From Liolophura sinensis (Eukaryota > Mollusca > Polyplacophora > Chitonida > Chitonidae): a stretch of DNA of 64,000 bases. Location: NCBI RefSeq assembly GCF_032854445.1, contig NC_088296.1, positions 9,274,706-9,338,705 on the forward strand, written 5' to 3'. The notes beneath the pieces are model-generated. The model saw only the letters and a list, made by a program, of their open reading frames with translations. It was not told where the DNA came from and searched no databases. The position numbers and the translations under genes were made by a program. Below are positions 52,460-64,000 of this stretch, piece after piece (the stretch's first letter is position 1; every line of letters starts with the position of its first letter).

Positions 52460-55340
52460 CCTGTCCTTGAAACAAAAAACCATTTGCTAAAATTTATAAT
52501 AATTTATTCATCATGTTAATGACGTTCAAAGTGATATGGTAAATGTGTTTAGGAACAATGTACCTATATAGTAAACCCAAAAAACAGCGTGATTGCTAAA
52601 CATGTTCCCGAATAACATCATAAAGAAGCCAGTAAATGTAAATGTATGTGAAAGAAGACATGTTTTTCTCCAAAGCAGCCTGGACAAAGACAATTTTCCT
52701 TTGAATACACAGATGGACGTATAAAATGTTGACATGGGTGAAAGTGAAATGAAATCTCTGCATTTAATGGGATTTTTTTAAATAAGATTTAATAATAGTA
52801 TTTATTATGTTACTTACATAATTTTATTCTTTACCGGTCGATCATGTTGCATGCTAAAATCTCTGATGGAATAGCCCGAGTCAGTCTTTTATGTAAAATT
52901 TTCTTTACATAGAAGTGAAATGACAGACTAAAAACAGCGGACTGAAAGTGGTTTATTGAGTCCACACATATACTTTTGGGAGTTCAATTAATTTTAGAAA
53001 GGTGCTTTGAGAGGTGTGATAGACAACTGGGAAAATGTAAATTATAGCACCAAAGGTAATATCTCATGACATTTTTTTGCCTCCTAAATGTTCTTTTGTG
53101 GTTAAATGTTTAGGCCATTTAAGGTATTCTGCAATTTGAACAATGGCACTGAGCCAGACATGATATTGGTAACACCTGAGGCGGTTTATTAGGTCAGTAA
53201 AAGTAAAATTAAAACATGGAAGCCGTTCTACAGTGGTAGATTTAACACACATTTTGATCAAATGAAAAATTACTTTATAAGACGTTGCGCAAATTACAAA
53301 AAAAATATATCTTGGAGTCTCAGTTAATCATATAATAAGGTCAATTTAAAAGGGTGGTTTGTATTGTTTACGAAGCACAGAAATTTTAGCAGCCTAAATT
53401 TTGTCTATATTTCATGTACGCTATTAGCTGAATATTCAGTTGAACTGTACATTTATCAACAGTTCATATGCTTAGCTGTGTAGTTCTTTTATTTACACCC
53501 GTTATTAAAATGAGTTAAGGTAGATTAGCTCAGGTATGTAAACGTTCGTGTCATTACCTTACCTGTAATCTACAAGTCCGAAAACTGCAATGTCAGAGCA
53601 AACCTTGCATTAGTTTTTTTGACTTTCCATCAAGAATACTGGTAATTGAAAGTTACACGAAGATGAAGTACTAAATTATTCCGTAATACTCTTTGCAGAG
53701 TTTAAATGTCTACTTTGAAGTTAAGACCAAAAAAATATTCTGAAGTGTATGTATGACGAAATATTTGTTCAAACTTTTACAACCTGTTAAATTGCATTTA
53801 AAACCCTGGATACTTGGGTGACCTTTTCTGACCATATTCTGACCAGTAACGTCACATAGGCTTTTTGCTACTTGATAAAAGTACTGTGCTAAACTACTAT
53901 ATTAAATTTCACAGACATTCTTGTATAGAGCCATAAAGGCTTTGACTGAATGGACCCTAAAGCTAAAAATTATCTTAATGGATATATTATTCGTTGATGA
54001 ATCCACAACTATGCAAACGGAACAGTCAGGCATCGTCATTGTTTTGATGATGACTCTGAATCCTTGATATCACAAGAAGATTATGTTCAAGGAACATCCT
54101 ACAACGAGCGGTGGACATCAGGCAACAGAATTTGAACACGGACAAATTACAAAAATGTAACATGACTGCTAGTTCAGCAATATTTTCACCATGACAAAGA
54201 CTTGACTCTACCACCCAAAGGTACTCGTGATTAACCTGTACCTATCCCTTGTAGATTTTCTAGGGATACACTAACTACCCCAAAACGTTTGATAATCTCA
54301 AGATATTCGTTCTTTAGAGGTGAAATTGTGTCTGTACTCTCTTCAAGCAGTAAAGCAGGCAAAGATGTTTCAAGGATTATCATGCAGATGCATTTGTTCC
54401 TTAATGAAAGAAAAAAAAACAACAAGAATAAAACGAACCTCCTGTGCAGTTTGCGTAGCTTGGTGCAGATGGCAGCATACTTAGAGTAACAATCCAAAAA
54501 CTTGACCAAAGGGTCTTTGCTTTACGGAAAACGCACCTCAATGCTGCAGTCGTGCATTAGAAGCTATAGACTGTACACAAACAGGAGTCCTCCTCCTCCT
54601 CCAGAAATAGCGGTGTAAACCCATAATCGTTCGTTTATTCCTCCAGACGTATTGCAGGAGAGGAACAGAAACAGACTGTAACACGTCATAAAAACGTACA
54701 ATGAAAAACTCTTTCTATCAGGAATGTTTTGCTTCTAAATCAAAAAAAGCCACGCTTGACAGATTCAACATCAAGGTCAACGAGTCCACAAACAATTATG
54801 TTTCAAAGGAGCTGGATGAGTTACTTTGTTTTTCTGATGAGAATCGAAATCACCTCCCTTATCTAGACAGATTGAGCATACAACAATCCAATGACCGCCA
54901 GCATCCAAGGTTCTGTAATTAAAGTGACCATGCAATTAAAACTTCAAATTAAGGAGCAAAATGTTGACTTAACATCTATAGCACACGCTGACAGACAAAT
55001 GAGTTTCGTCCGGTGTTTGCAGTCATGCAAAGAGCCGTGCTCTGTTCCATTTGGATATTTAGAGAAGGCTAAAATGTCTTTAGTCAACAAATCTGCCAGT
55101 GGAAAGAGTAGCTTGAATTGGTTAAGGGAGTATTCGTAAAGGTAAACAGTCTGTTCCTGAGTTGATGGCAGATTCAAATTGCCGTATTATTGAACGACTG
55201 TTGGCAATATATGAGTTAGTTCACTGAACAACAAATATGTTTATTAAAGGGGGCATAATCTTGTGTGGTACCAATATGTGAAATGTTAGGCCTTGGCCTA
55301 TGGACTATATTATTACGGTATTGAAAACAGCAACAGAAAA
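52460..55340. other. AT-rich region without supportable gene
   Basis: Two overlapping open frames on the + strand (54701-54922, MKNSFYQECFASKSKKAT onward; and 54891-55139, with FVRCLQSCKEPCSVPFGYLE) could belong to a decayed gene or element, but I recognise neither. The rest has only short frames. If gene C has an untranslated first exon, it would lie here. Confidence 0.4.
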
Positions 55341-55377
55341 CAGACTCAGTGACTCAATATTACAATGTAAAGAATGG

Positions 55378-56335
55378 CTTTATATATAAAATGAGACGTA
55401 CAGTTTTACAGACAGTTCAACAACAAAAACATAAAAAAAAACATACACATCAGTATTACCGGTCTTTAAAAGTTTCCAGTTCACCTTTGCATCCGAAGGA
55501 ACGTATTCCAGGAGATTCAACGTAAAGACCATGGGATAAACACATAATTCACACAAGTCACAAATTGTCCCAGTCAGGTACTTCGCTAGGTTAGCGAACG
55601 CGAACACAGTACACAGGTTACACAGAACTGGAACAGTCAAGCCTTTGAATGACGTCACACCCGCAGAGCACAACACAGGGTAAATACAGGCATGGAGGTA
55701 TAATCCACTTTAGAACGGTCACAGCTTCCGCAGAAGCTCACAAACGAGCCGTTCAGAGACGTAGAGTAATGTCACCTTGTGGCAGAACGAACGTCCTTTG
55801 CAAAACTGAAAACTTCAGTTTAGAGTCCTTGACGACCTTGTCGGTCAGGTGAGGTCAGCGTGTTAAACAAATTACACAGTCCACACTGTATAATCATAAT
55901 AAAGATCCGAACACCAATAAACGTGACTTCCGCAGAAATTCACATAAACCAGACATCAGTACTGCTGTGGTACACAAACGGTGCCGGCATAGAAATCTGT
56001 CCTCCCAAACGAAACTGGCATAACCAGCTCATATCAATATAATGGACTCGATACGAGAGCGTCGCACACTCTCCTGGCTCCCAGTGGATGCAGCAAAAAT
56101 ACCTCCTCTCTGCACAGAAAACACGGCTTATATACGCTCCAGGTGGATTCAACTATTTTTAAACACAGAACTAACAGCCAATGAACAGCCAGTGAAATAA
56201 ACAAAGCATTGAACAAGGTGCTTTCCATCCGGTCCGCGCTGTACGCATATAACAGGGCCTGTTATGCTTATAACATATAACACAAAGGTCCGCAGACTAA
56301 CAGTACATGAAAACGTTAAATAGTCATACATAACA
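55378..56335 (+). repeat. Interspersed element Y, long copy (about 0.95 kb)
   Basis: Its right 175 bases match 28960-29145, ending at the same AGTCATACATAACA. The left edge is set only by a change of composition near 55378. It contains TGACGTCAC and two similar segments (ACCCGCAGAGCACA and CTTCCGCAGAAATTCACA). No coding frame of note, no clear terminal inverted repeats. Probably a non-autonomous element. Confidence 0.55.
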
Positions 56336-56409
56336 ATATATACCGGTGATAAAGTTTACGACATACAGGTAATTAATTGTGTATGCACTTTCAGTCAGGT
56401 ACTGTTACC

Positions 56410-56520
56410 TGGCGTGGGGTTGAAAAGCTTTCCTTCTTTGCCCAGCTTCCTCTACCCATAAACCTGACCTTCATGTACAACGTATTAAAGTGAAATATTC
56501 TGGAGTAGGTCTACATGTAT
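56410..56520 (+). repeat. Diverged SINE family A tail
   Basis: TTCCTCTACCCATAAACCTG and AAAGTGAAATATTCTGGAGT fit the family A 3' region, at lower similarity than other copies. A comparable scrap lies at 58045-58145 (CTTCACCCATAAAGCTGACC, AGTGAAATATTCTTGGGCAT). Confidence 0.5.
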
Positions 56521-56529
56521 AGGCCTATT

Positions 56530-57290
56530 GGTGTGTCCCCAAAAATGTAAAAGAGATTTTTCTCGTATGTAATCATCAAATAGTGTTAGGTTGTTACATG
56601 AATATCCTATACACAACGCAAAGCGAATTGATTTTTTGCTACTCTAAAATAACAACAATTACATTTCAGAAATTATCAGCCTCGTCTGCGCATATTACCA
56701 TTTCGGGTCACATAACTTTTTCAAAGTTTTGAGTCATTTTCGCAACATAAAAAGTACAGATACGTGTCTTATATATACTGAAAGGCAATAATTTGAGCTA
56801 TTCTTGTTAGCTAGACAAAATTTGATTGAACTATCGCGTACAGATATCTCTTCAATCATGTTAAAAACATGAATCAATCAGTGACTTTGAATGTTGCAAC
56901 CATGCTTGTCACAATGTCCTGTAGTAATGGGAGACAAGTGGCCATGGACGAGTCACGGGCTGTAGGTAGCGCGAGAATCGTGGTGCGCTGTACAGAGACA
57001 GAAGGAGGAGAACTGGTGCAGAAGAAAGACGCGGGGTCACAACAAAGACCAGTACACCAGCATCGTGTTTGACAAACATGTCCCTGTTACTGAACAACGC
57101 TGCACATTTGAAGTCAACGATGCTACCCACAAAAAAGCGTCATTTCCCAGCCAAATTTAAGTCGACGATCTTCACTCTGATCCAGTTTTTCCCCAAAATC
57201 TAAATAATTTATGCTTAAAAGTTAAAAGGCATGGTACTGTGAAGTATTAAATCAATAATATTTTAAGTTACTTGAACTTTGACCAGATCT
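56530..57290. other. No gene seen
   Basis: Open frames of 67 and 73 codons overlap on opposite strands at 56869-57130; neither shows a domain. Confidence 0.4.
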
Positions 57291-57295
57291 GTGAA

Positions 57296-57365
57296 GACAG
57301 GCGGTGATCGCTTGGCTGAGGGGCTTACCTTTTAACCAGTCACTTGTGGGTTCTATCCCATTGTT
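57296..57365 (+). repeat. tRNA-like SINE head
   Basis: CTTGGCTGAGGGGCTTACC fits box A and GTGGGTTCTATCCCATT fits box B with one mismatch. The spacing is as in a tRNA, but the outer stem does not pair well, so it is a SINE head rather than a tRNA gene. Confidence 0.4.
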
Positions 57366-57504
57366 GCACCAGAAATTTAAGGTTCGCCTGCTTTCAATGC
57401 CGTTGGAGCCTTGGAGGCTATACGCGCTCAAGGGTACTCTTATTGTGGTCTTCAATACACTTTAATGGAGACAACTTGCGTTCCACCAAATTCATTTTAT
57501 ATTG

Positions 57505-57635
57505 ATTTATTTGATTGGTGTTTTACGCCGTACTCAAGAATGAAAAAGGGAACCGGGCAGAGCCCAGGGGAAACCCACGACCATCCGCAGATTGCTGACA
57601 GACCTTCACACGCACGGCCGGAGAGCACCAAATTG
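57505..57635 (-). repeat. SINE family A with internal deletion
   Basis: On the + strand TTGATTGGTGTTTTACGCCG and TACTCAAGAAT are joined directly to GGGAACCGGGCAGAGCCCAG. The usual TTTCACTTAT...GGTGGGAGG block of about 45 bases is missing. Confidence 0.82.
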
Positions 57636-58707
57636 ACAAATATGTCATGTTTGTCTCAAGTGGGGAAGTTGATGAGAAACTCGCCAAAAAGTACATGAAT
57701 GAGGCTTAGAGCACTTTTCTCCATTCATGAAATGCTGAACAAGTGAAAACTTCTTGATTAGGACGTTCATTGGCCAAAAAAATGTGTGCTATAACCTTTC
57801 AAATAAGGTAGACAGTCCAACGGCCCGATAAAATAGATTGTCAGGTTATCATGGACATATCTGTTGCCGGTATTATAAAATCTGCGAACAACACTGACCG
57901 GTATTTTTCATCCTTTCAGACTCCTGCAAACTGAAGATTTAACTAAAAGTAACGATTACGTGTGGAACAAATCAGGCCTGAATCATTGTTCATCGCAGTG
58001 CATGATTTTTAAGCTGTTGCCTTAAGTCATAATATTTTTCAAGTATACATGGTGGAGGGCGGTAGTTTCCTTCACCCATAAAGCTGACCACTGCGTATCA
58101 GTGAAATATTCTTGGGCATGACGCTAAATACTGATGCATTCTGAAAAAAAATAAATAAATCAATCAATAAATCAATAGAAATTTTAAGTTCCATGCACAG
58201 ATAACAAAAACTTACCTGATCAGAGGTTTGTAAATATGTTCTCGATAAAGATGACTATAATTCTTTACAAACCACTGCGCAGAAATAAAGTGCAAACAAG
58301 TTTATGCCATGTCGATTTAATATTTGTTTTTGTAATTTGACAAGATACATAGGATTGTTGGCACGACTGACATAGTTTGTACATTCTATGATAAGCATAA
58401 GTATGTACCAGTGCATACCAGCGTTCCTAAGAAGTGTTTTTTTTCATATATTTGCGTTGTGAGTTTTGACAGTGTTTGTTCCAATAATGTTTATGACGGA
58501 AGAGGTATGTACGTAAAGATAAAAATCGGACATATTTCCTTACCTTCAATGTACAAATACACACAGGCTAAGAACAGTACACTATCAACACAAACAAGGT
58601 CTAAAGTTTTATGTTTTCATGTTGCGTGGCTTAGCGCCCAGGCCTGAGAGTACAGAAAGATAAGAATATGACATAATTCCCTTTATTATATCTGGTATAA
58701 GTTTCTC

Positions 58708-58945
58708 TGCCTTTCATTGGATGAAATCAAGTCATATAACGTCCAGCAGCCATTGAATTTACATCCAGTAACGTCGTCAACGTCGTCACGCAAAACCGTT
58801 TGCGACATTACTTGTTCCATCTTCCAGCCTGTCACAGGATGTAATCAAGTCACGTAACTTTCAGCAAGCATTGACTTTACATATAGTGACGTCGTCAACG
58901 TCGTCACGCAAAACCGTTTTCGACATTACTTATTCCATCTCGCAT
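58708..58945 (+). repeat. Two-copy tandem repeat, unit about 117 bp
   Basis: ACGTCGTCAACGTCGTCACG, then CAAAACCGTTT, occurs at about 58772 and 58888. The flanks (AATCAAGTCATATAACGTCC and AATCAAGTCACGTAACTTTC) match too. Each unit also has an inner direct repeat, GTCGTCAACGTCGTCACG. Confidence 0.85.
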
Positions 58946-59049
58946 AGTGTCACGTGTGTAATATATTCCGGTATATGTACATTCTTCCCTGTGCTTAAAG
59001 TATGGCGGAAATCAGCGCGTTCTCAAATCTATACGATTAAAATGTGTTA

Positions 59050-60060
59050 TTCGATGTAATAAAACAATAGTTTTAAGTTACAGAATTCAACATTGTGATA
59101 TTCCCGCTCCCCACGGAGGATGTGAAATGACAAATCATTATATATGTTCCTTTCTTGAGTATGTGTACAATTTTCAATAGTCTTTAAAAATACACATATA
59201 CTCTATAGATTGAGGGACTGCTATCACGTGGAAACCCCCAGTCCGTTATTCTTGCTTATAACTAGAGCAACGTAACTCTATTTGGGAGTGAGTGGGGTTT
59301 AACGTCGTACTCCTGCATTGATTAGGAACAACTCAGTTTATTGACTTTTGTTAAATATCAGACTTGTACCTGTGCTACTTATAGTGTTAAAATAATTCAG
59401 AAGTTCGGAAAAGGTATGTTGCGATCCGCATTATAAATCTTAAAAACTTCATTACATACTTTAAACATTAACATGTGCACAGATGACGCTGGCATACATG
59501 TAGTTTATGAAAAGTAAATACTTGGTTCATAACGTGTCATAATGCGACCTGCTTTATACAGATTTTTACAAGCTTTAACACAAACAGTAACACGTGCACA
59601 ACAAGTCTGATATATAGGAAAAGGGTTACTCTAAAATCATAAAAAAATTCGACTGTGTTTTGCCCTGATTGATTTGTTAGCCAAAAAAAAAATCAGATAT
59701 AACCTGTTTAAAATCGACACGCCTTCCCGACTAACGTATAGACCAAGCTCTGGTCGATCCGGTGTCAATAAACTGTTTGACGAGGTATTGCGTCATGTTC
59801 GGTATCTTAGATATCGCGTTTGAGCGACGTAGCATGTAAAAGAATATTGGCCACTTCCACAAAACTTCGTAAATCACTCCTTTTTTCTTAAATAACGTAC
59901 CTTATGGAAGTAGAACCCAGATAACGTCTTTGACGATAAAAATATGGCTTACAAAGTTTTGTTACAGTGGCCTTATGTCTGTATTGTGACCAGTCCGCTT
60001 CTTGGAGATAACTATTGATGTATGCATTTCTGACCGAAATACCATTGAATACCATAATGC
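59050..60060. other. No gene seen
   Basis: A family B tail scrap in reverse (GAGTGAGTGGGGTTTAACGT) lies at 59287-59306. The rest is AT-rich. Two loosely similar stretches (59380-59480 and 59500-59600) may be an old duplication. Confidence 0.4.
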
Positions 60061-60064
60061 GGGA

Positions 60065-60200
60065 CTGGGGATGGCTCAGGCTTTCCCCCGGCGCTGTGCC
60101 CAGTTTTCTCTCACCATGATGTTGGCCACCGTCATATAAGTGAAGTATCCTTGAGTACATCATAAAACATCGATCATATAGATAAATAAATATTGAGCGG
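60065..60200 (+). repeat. SINE family A tail
   Basis: TCTCTCACCATGATGTTGGC, CGTCATATAAGTGAAGTATC and CATAAAACATCGATCATATA match family A, with an AAATAAATA end. Confidence 0.75.
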
Positions 60201-60384
60201 GTAGACATCTCTGTGGCTTTTGTGTTAATGTGATTATATGTTAAATGGGATGTGAACACAATATTTTGGGTATTGTGGACTAGTGATGCGTAATGATTTG
60301 CAGTTATCAACATTGTACTTCCTTACTTAATTCTGTTTAAACCAAGGTGCCAAGGGGCGTGTATTGTGTTACTTTTTAGCCAGA

Positions 60385-60475
60385 TACATAATTACTTAGA
60401 ATAAAACCTGATGTAAACAGACAGTTAGCCGAATTTCACCGCTAATGCGTGTGAACATTTTCCCACTGTCATTTA
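60385..60475 (+). repeat. Unidentified interspersed repeat, copy 4
   Basis: TTAGAATAAAACCTGATGTA, GCCGAATTTCACCGC and GTGTGAACATTTTCCCACTG correspond to the copies at 289-400 and 42940-43050 in the same order. Confidence 0.55.
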
Positions 60476-60483
60476 TTTATTTT

Positions 60484-60820
60484 TTCATTGGTGTTTTATT
60501 TATTTATTTATTTGATTAATGTTTTCGCTGAACTCAAGAATATTTCACTTATACAACGGGGGCCAGCATTATAGTGGAAGAAAGTCTTTCAGAACCCGGG
60601 GAAATTTCCCATCATTGCCGCTTAAACTGATATGTTCAATGCTGATCTCAAGACAAATCATTTTGAAACTATATTTTTTTTAGTGATTTATTGATTTATT
60701 TATTGATGTTTTGCGCCGTACTCAACTTCACTTATATAACGGCGGCCTGCGTAATGGTGGGAGGAAACCGAGGAGAGCACGGGATAAACACGCTCAACCA
60801 TCCGTAGGTTATTGAAATGT
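60484..60820 (-). repeat. Two SINE family A tails in the same orientation
   Basis: 60484-60620 (TTTTCGCTGAACTCAAGAAT, AACGGGGGCCAGCATTATAG) and 60690-60820 (TTTTGCGCCGTACTCAACTT, GGTGGGAGGAAACCGAGGAG). Both lack heads. The first has a repeated ATTTATTT stretch at its tail side. Confidence 0.78.
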
Positions 60821-60839
60821 TCTAAGAATATTTTCCAGA

Positions 60840-62130
60840 AATATTATAAAAATATTATCTAGAGCTATCTAGAGTGACATCAATAAACAAAGAGCTCTCC
60901 CCTACCATCGGCATTAAAAGATTTAAAAATGAGAAAATACAAACAAAAACGCCTGGTATTCAAGCAAAGAGTATCAGCTCTGTTTCGTGTTCAAAGAGCT
61001 GGTGTTTCTGTTGGTTTGGCGCTCGGTCAGGGCAATGTCCGTGGACACAGGCATCGTATTTTAGCGGTCCGGCTCGTCCTCGTCCTGCATGGATGTAAGC
61101 ATTTGACCCAGCTTGCTGTACCAACTTGAGGGAATTTACCGAACATAGAAGGGCTTTCTGATTGATAACAAGCCCTTTCATTCAGATTTTGGGAAGGTAC
61201 TTTCGTAATAAATCATCTGACCTTGCTACGGAAAAATAATGCAAACTCACAGTATTTTTTGTTCAAGCACTGACCCTCCCAAGGCAGTTTCCTTTCCAGC
61301 TCCCCTGACAAGTCTCCTGACCAGCATGTACGCATTGTGACACGGGCAGCCGTTCTCAGTTCCCTTTTCATAAATGTGCAGTCCAAAATGCACAAGTTTA
61401 ACACTTTAACTAACCGCAAAATCCAATTTATTGCATCGTTATCTGTCTATCCACTATAAGAAACCACACTGACAATCGAGAGGTAATAGGGTTTTTAACG
61501 TAACAGCCACGTGACACTTTACCACTCTAGTCATTGGCAAAGTTCATAAGGCCTTCTACAACATGGCCACTCGGAGAGAATTGTTCGTTAGTGCCATATC
61601 CCCGTTGCTGAACTTCATCCTCTCGACTTTCAAAAATTTGTAGACTGCTTTACATGCTTTTCTGGGATAACTCTGTACTATGTCATGTTTTCTATGTATA
61701 TACAATAGCGGACTTTATGTTCCCTTTAATTACGACCATCTTTGGTAGAATTATTCTTGCCTGAATGGTTACTTTCATAATGACTGACAGCAGTCCCGGA
61801 GAACATTTAAATGCTCTTGTCCTTTGCCGGCTATTTTATTTAGATTGCGACCACGTGATAAGCCTTTCTTACGGTGGCCCGTGGAGTCAAATAAAGCTTA
61901 CTAACGCCAATAAGAAAGTTGTATTTCAACCGAGATTTTCATTTAACGGTTGTATTGTATTTATAAAATCCATGACCAGAATTTGTGAAATTTAAAAAAA
62001 AATGTGGGAAACGAAGGCACACAATGGCACACAAACGTTACTCCATTACATTCGTCTGGAAAAAAAAATAAAAAATATATCGCAACACATGATGTAATAA
62101 AAATGCGGTGGTATTTTTTTCTTTATTCTT
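60840..62130. other. No supportable gene
   Basis: Overlapping frames at 60874-61181 on both strands and an 76-codon frame at 61765-61995 have no recognisable family feature. Confidence 0.4.
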
Positions 62131-62137
62131 TGGAATT

Positions 62138-62138
62138 C

Positions 62139-62177
<39 letters not shown>

Positions 62178-62178
62178 T
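62138..62178 (+). repeat. (GAT)n microsatellite
   Basis: About 12 GAT/ATG trinucleotides in a row; the methionine run in the open frame at 62004-62351 comes from this. Confidence 0.95.
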
Positions 62179-62344
62179 TGATGTTAGCAATATACTGTTT
62201 GTCATTCCTAAAAGGAATATTTTTTGCACGAAGAACTGTCTTTCGGTTAAAAATAAATCTACCAACATCTCTTAGTGACCACAACATAATTTGTAACAGC
62301 CGTGGAACGTTTACCGCATGTTTTATTTATCTATTTATTTCACT

Positions 62345-62460
62345 AATATGAGAGGCAAGGAGAAACACACGACCGGGGAGGAAGCCAGCGTGAGTTGCAC
62401 TTGAACTCACAGCGACTGCATTGGAGACAGGCTCCTGGGTCAATGCGCCGCGCTGGAGTT
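62345..62460 (-). repeat. SINE family A, head side only
   Basis: The + strand reads GGGGAGGAAGCCAGCGTGAG, CACTTGAACTCACAGCGACT and CAGGCTCCTGGGTCAATGCG, the complement of the tRNA-like head and its junction. The usual tail is missing, which is the opposite of most copies here. Confidence 0.75.
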
Positions 62461-62469
62461 TATTGGAGG

Positions 62470-63860
62470 ACAGTATATGTACAAGTGAAATTTTGCTCAC
62501 ACAGGTGAAATTTCGCACACACTTACTTAATTACTGAAATACTTTTCTAGCAAAACAGATCGATTTTTGATTGGAAGTTTCCAACTGCATAAAATTCTTT
62601 TAAAACACCGGATTTTTTAAACGAAGTAGTTATTAATTGATATACAAACAAACTGAAGTGTATACTGACAGATTTATTTCCTCTAGGATTTCACAGTTGC
62701 TATCAAAAAAACACTCCTCACCAAACCTGCTCTGAGAGAGAAGTCTGAGTCAAGTGGCTAATAAATCTGAGTTATATAACTGAGTTAACTAAGTGAGTTA
62801 AACAATATAACCAGATGAGTTTCACTACGCCGCTGATCAGGTCATATGACTCAGTTTTCAGATTTGCATTAGCTCAATTGTGTAACTCAGATTTTTTCGT
62901 CAGCTGACCCAAACAGTTTTCTTAGTGCATACACAGGGAAGAAAATGAAAAGATTCTTCAAAAATAACATTGTTTATAGGTGTCCGGCATTGTTTCCCTG
63001 ACGCTCACTTCACCTCAAAAATTTCCCACATACATGTAAATGAAGGTCCGTCCGGTATATGGGAGGGAAAAAACAGGGCCTGGAGCTTGCTAAATGGCAA
63101 AAAATGATTTACCCAAAATGCAACAGGTAAAAAAAATTCTCCTCTTGGTTATATCTTCCACAAGGAATACCTGTTTTCAAACATGAACACTAGAGAAGTT
63201 AAGATACTTGTGGACGTCACGCTTGTCAAATCTTGGTCGCACCGTCTGTTCTTTTTTTACGAGCTGGGTGATTCTTTTTTCCGAGTTTCCCATTTTCCGA
63301 GTCTATATTTGTCGGCTTTGACATTGAATATAGTTTCAACTGCAAACATTTCCGTTTTCATTTAACATTGAATCTTATTTCTAAGGTACAATTATGGAAA
63401 AGAAAACGTAAAAATATTGCAAATATCAGATGAAAGAGCGTGAAAACTGGTTTGCCATTATGGCCTCTTATCTTTCAGGAGAAAGGACTTTTAAAAATAT
63501 TTTTTGTTTGAAATAAGTATGTGATAATTGTCAAAAAAATTATTTCAATGTAAATTTGTTTTTGATGTCCCAAGACATGTATTTCTCCTAATTATGAAAA
63601 TACTTATGAATATATAAAAAAAAGACGAATATGATTAAGAATCAGGATGAACACATATTTCTAGCTGAACAAACCAAATTCCAGAAGAAATGTATTTAAT
63701 AATGATATGGTACATCTTTGTTTTTAACATCATTATACAGGGACAATATATACCAAACGGTGATGCTCAGTAGCCATCATGCATACAATTTTCAAATGTA
63801 TTTTTCTCATTATTTATGGTTATCCTATCAGACTCTACCATCTGAACTTCACGTAATGTT
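62470..63860. other. AT-rich region; no gene seen
   Basis: Only short open frames. A GAGTTA-rich stretch (62760-62820: TGAGTTATATAACTGAGTTA) forms small palindromes. Confidence 0.4.
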
Positions 63861-63863
63861 TAT

Positions 63864-63923
63864 CGCCACAATATGCCTGAAATACTGCCGATGTGGCGTT
63901 AAGCCATAATCATTCATTCATTC
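63864..63923 (+). repeat. SINE 3' tail with (ATTC)n end
   Basis: CGCCACAATATGCCTGAAAT, ACTGCCGATGTGGCGTTAAG, CCATAATCATTCATTCATTC. This is the better-preserved counterpart of 86-139. The CGCCACA and TGTGGCG parts can pair as a hairpin, a plausible 3' stem for recognition by a LINE. Confidence 0.65.
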
Positions 63924-64000
63924 ACGTAATGTTTATGTTTCCTCCGCACTTAACAAATGTTTTGTTCGCTATCGTCCGTTCTAACTATATGTTTGCTCGA

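Noticed and set aside
54701-55139. Two overlapping + strand frames of 73 and 82 codons
   Set aside because: They look somewhat protein-like but have no domain, and I could not link them by a frame change or splice sites.
60929-61129. Basic 66-codon open frame (MRKYKQKRLVFKQRVSALFR onward)
   Set aside because: It has overlapping frames on the other strand, no splice partners, no family I recognise, and lies among SINE fragments.

Overview
This is eukaryotic nuclear DNA from an invertebrate. Coding sequence is sparse and cut by GT-AG introns, and interspersed and tandem repeats dominate. The short interspersed elements have tRNA-like heads and a tail whose complement reads like GATTGGTGTTTTACGCCGTA; from memory, such tails are widespread in molluscs and other lophotrochozoans. 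A mollusc is the most likely source, but species cannot be read from the sequence. Nothing indicates bacteria, virus or organelle.

Left part (4.1-11.2 kb, + strand): a complete four-exon gene can be assembled by hand. It encodes a 262-residue protein with a signal peptide, a Thr/Ser-rich stalk, one membrane segment, and a cytoplasmic tail with three tyrosine motifs (YTDL, YVNS, YVNT). It looks like a small mucin-like surface receptor. Its introns carry several SINEs.

Satellite part (12.2-20.6 kb): a 49-bp array, a 3-copy array of about 113 bp, and a large array of a 60-bp unit (about 93 copies, 15.0-20.6 kb) that grades into diverged monomers on its left. The 60-bp array shows large internal duplications.

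Middle (25.8-34.5 kb, + strand): a tandem duplication of about 1.8 kb, each copy with a TATA-like site and a possible 5' exon, lies directly upstream of a TRIM-family locus. The TRIM locus keeps the exon lengths 96, 231 and 23 bp known from vertebrate TRIM genes, but its RING/B-box exon has a stop codon and three frame changes, and no C-terminal domain follows. From 34.5 to 41.8 kb the DNA is 42-bp and 80-bp minisatellite, with a decayed LINE inserted. A 200-base assembly gap lies at 41942-42141.

Right part (42.1-52.5 kb): two convergent, partly recovered genes. The + strand one (42.14-44.26 kb) has its 5' side in the gap. The - strand one (52.45-48.32 kb) has a signal peptide and four EB-like cysteine modules. 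All internal introns of both are phase 1. Between their 3' ends sits a decayed Penelope-like element that landed inside a tRNA-derived SINE, splitting it and leaving a near-perfect 12-bp target duplication. From 52.5 to 64 kb I see repeats and no supportable gene.
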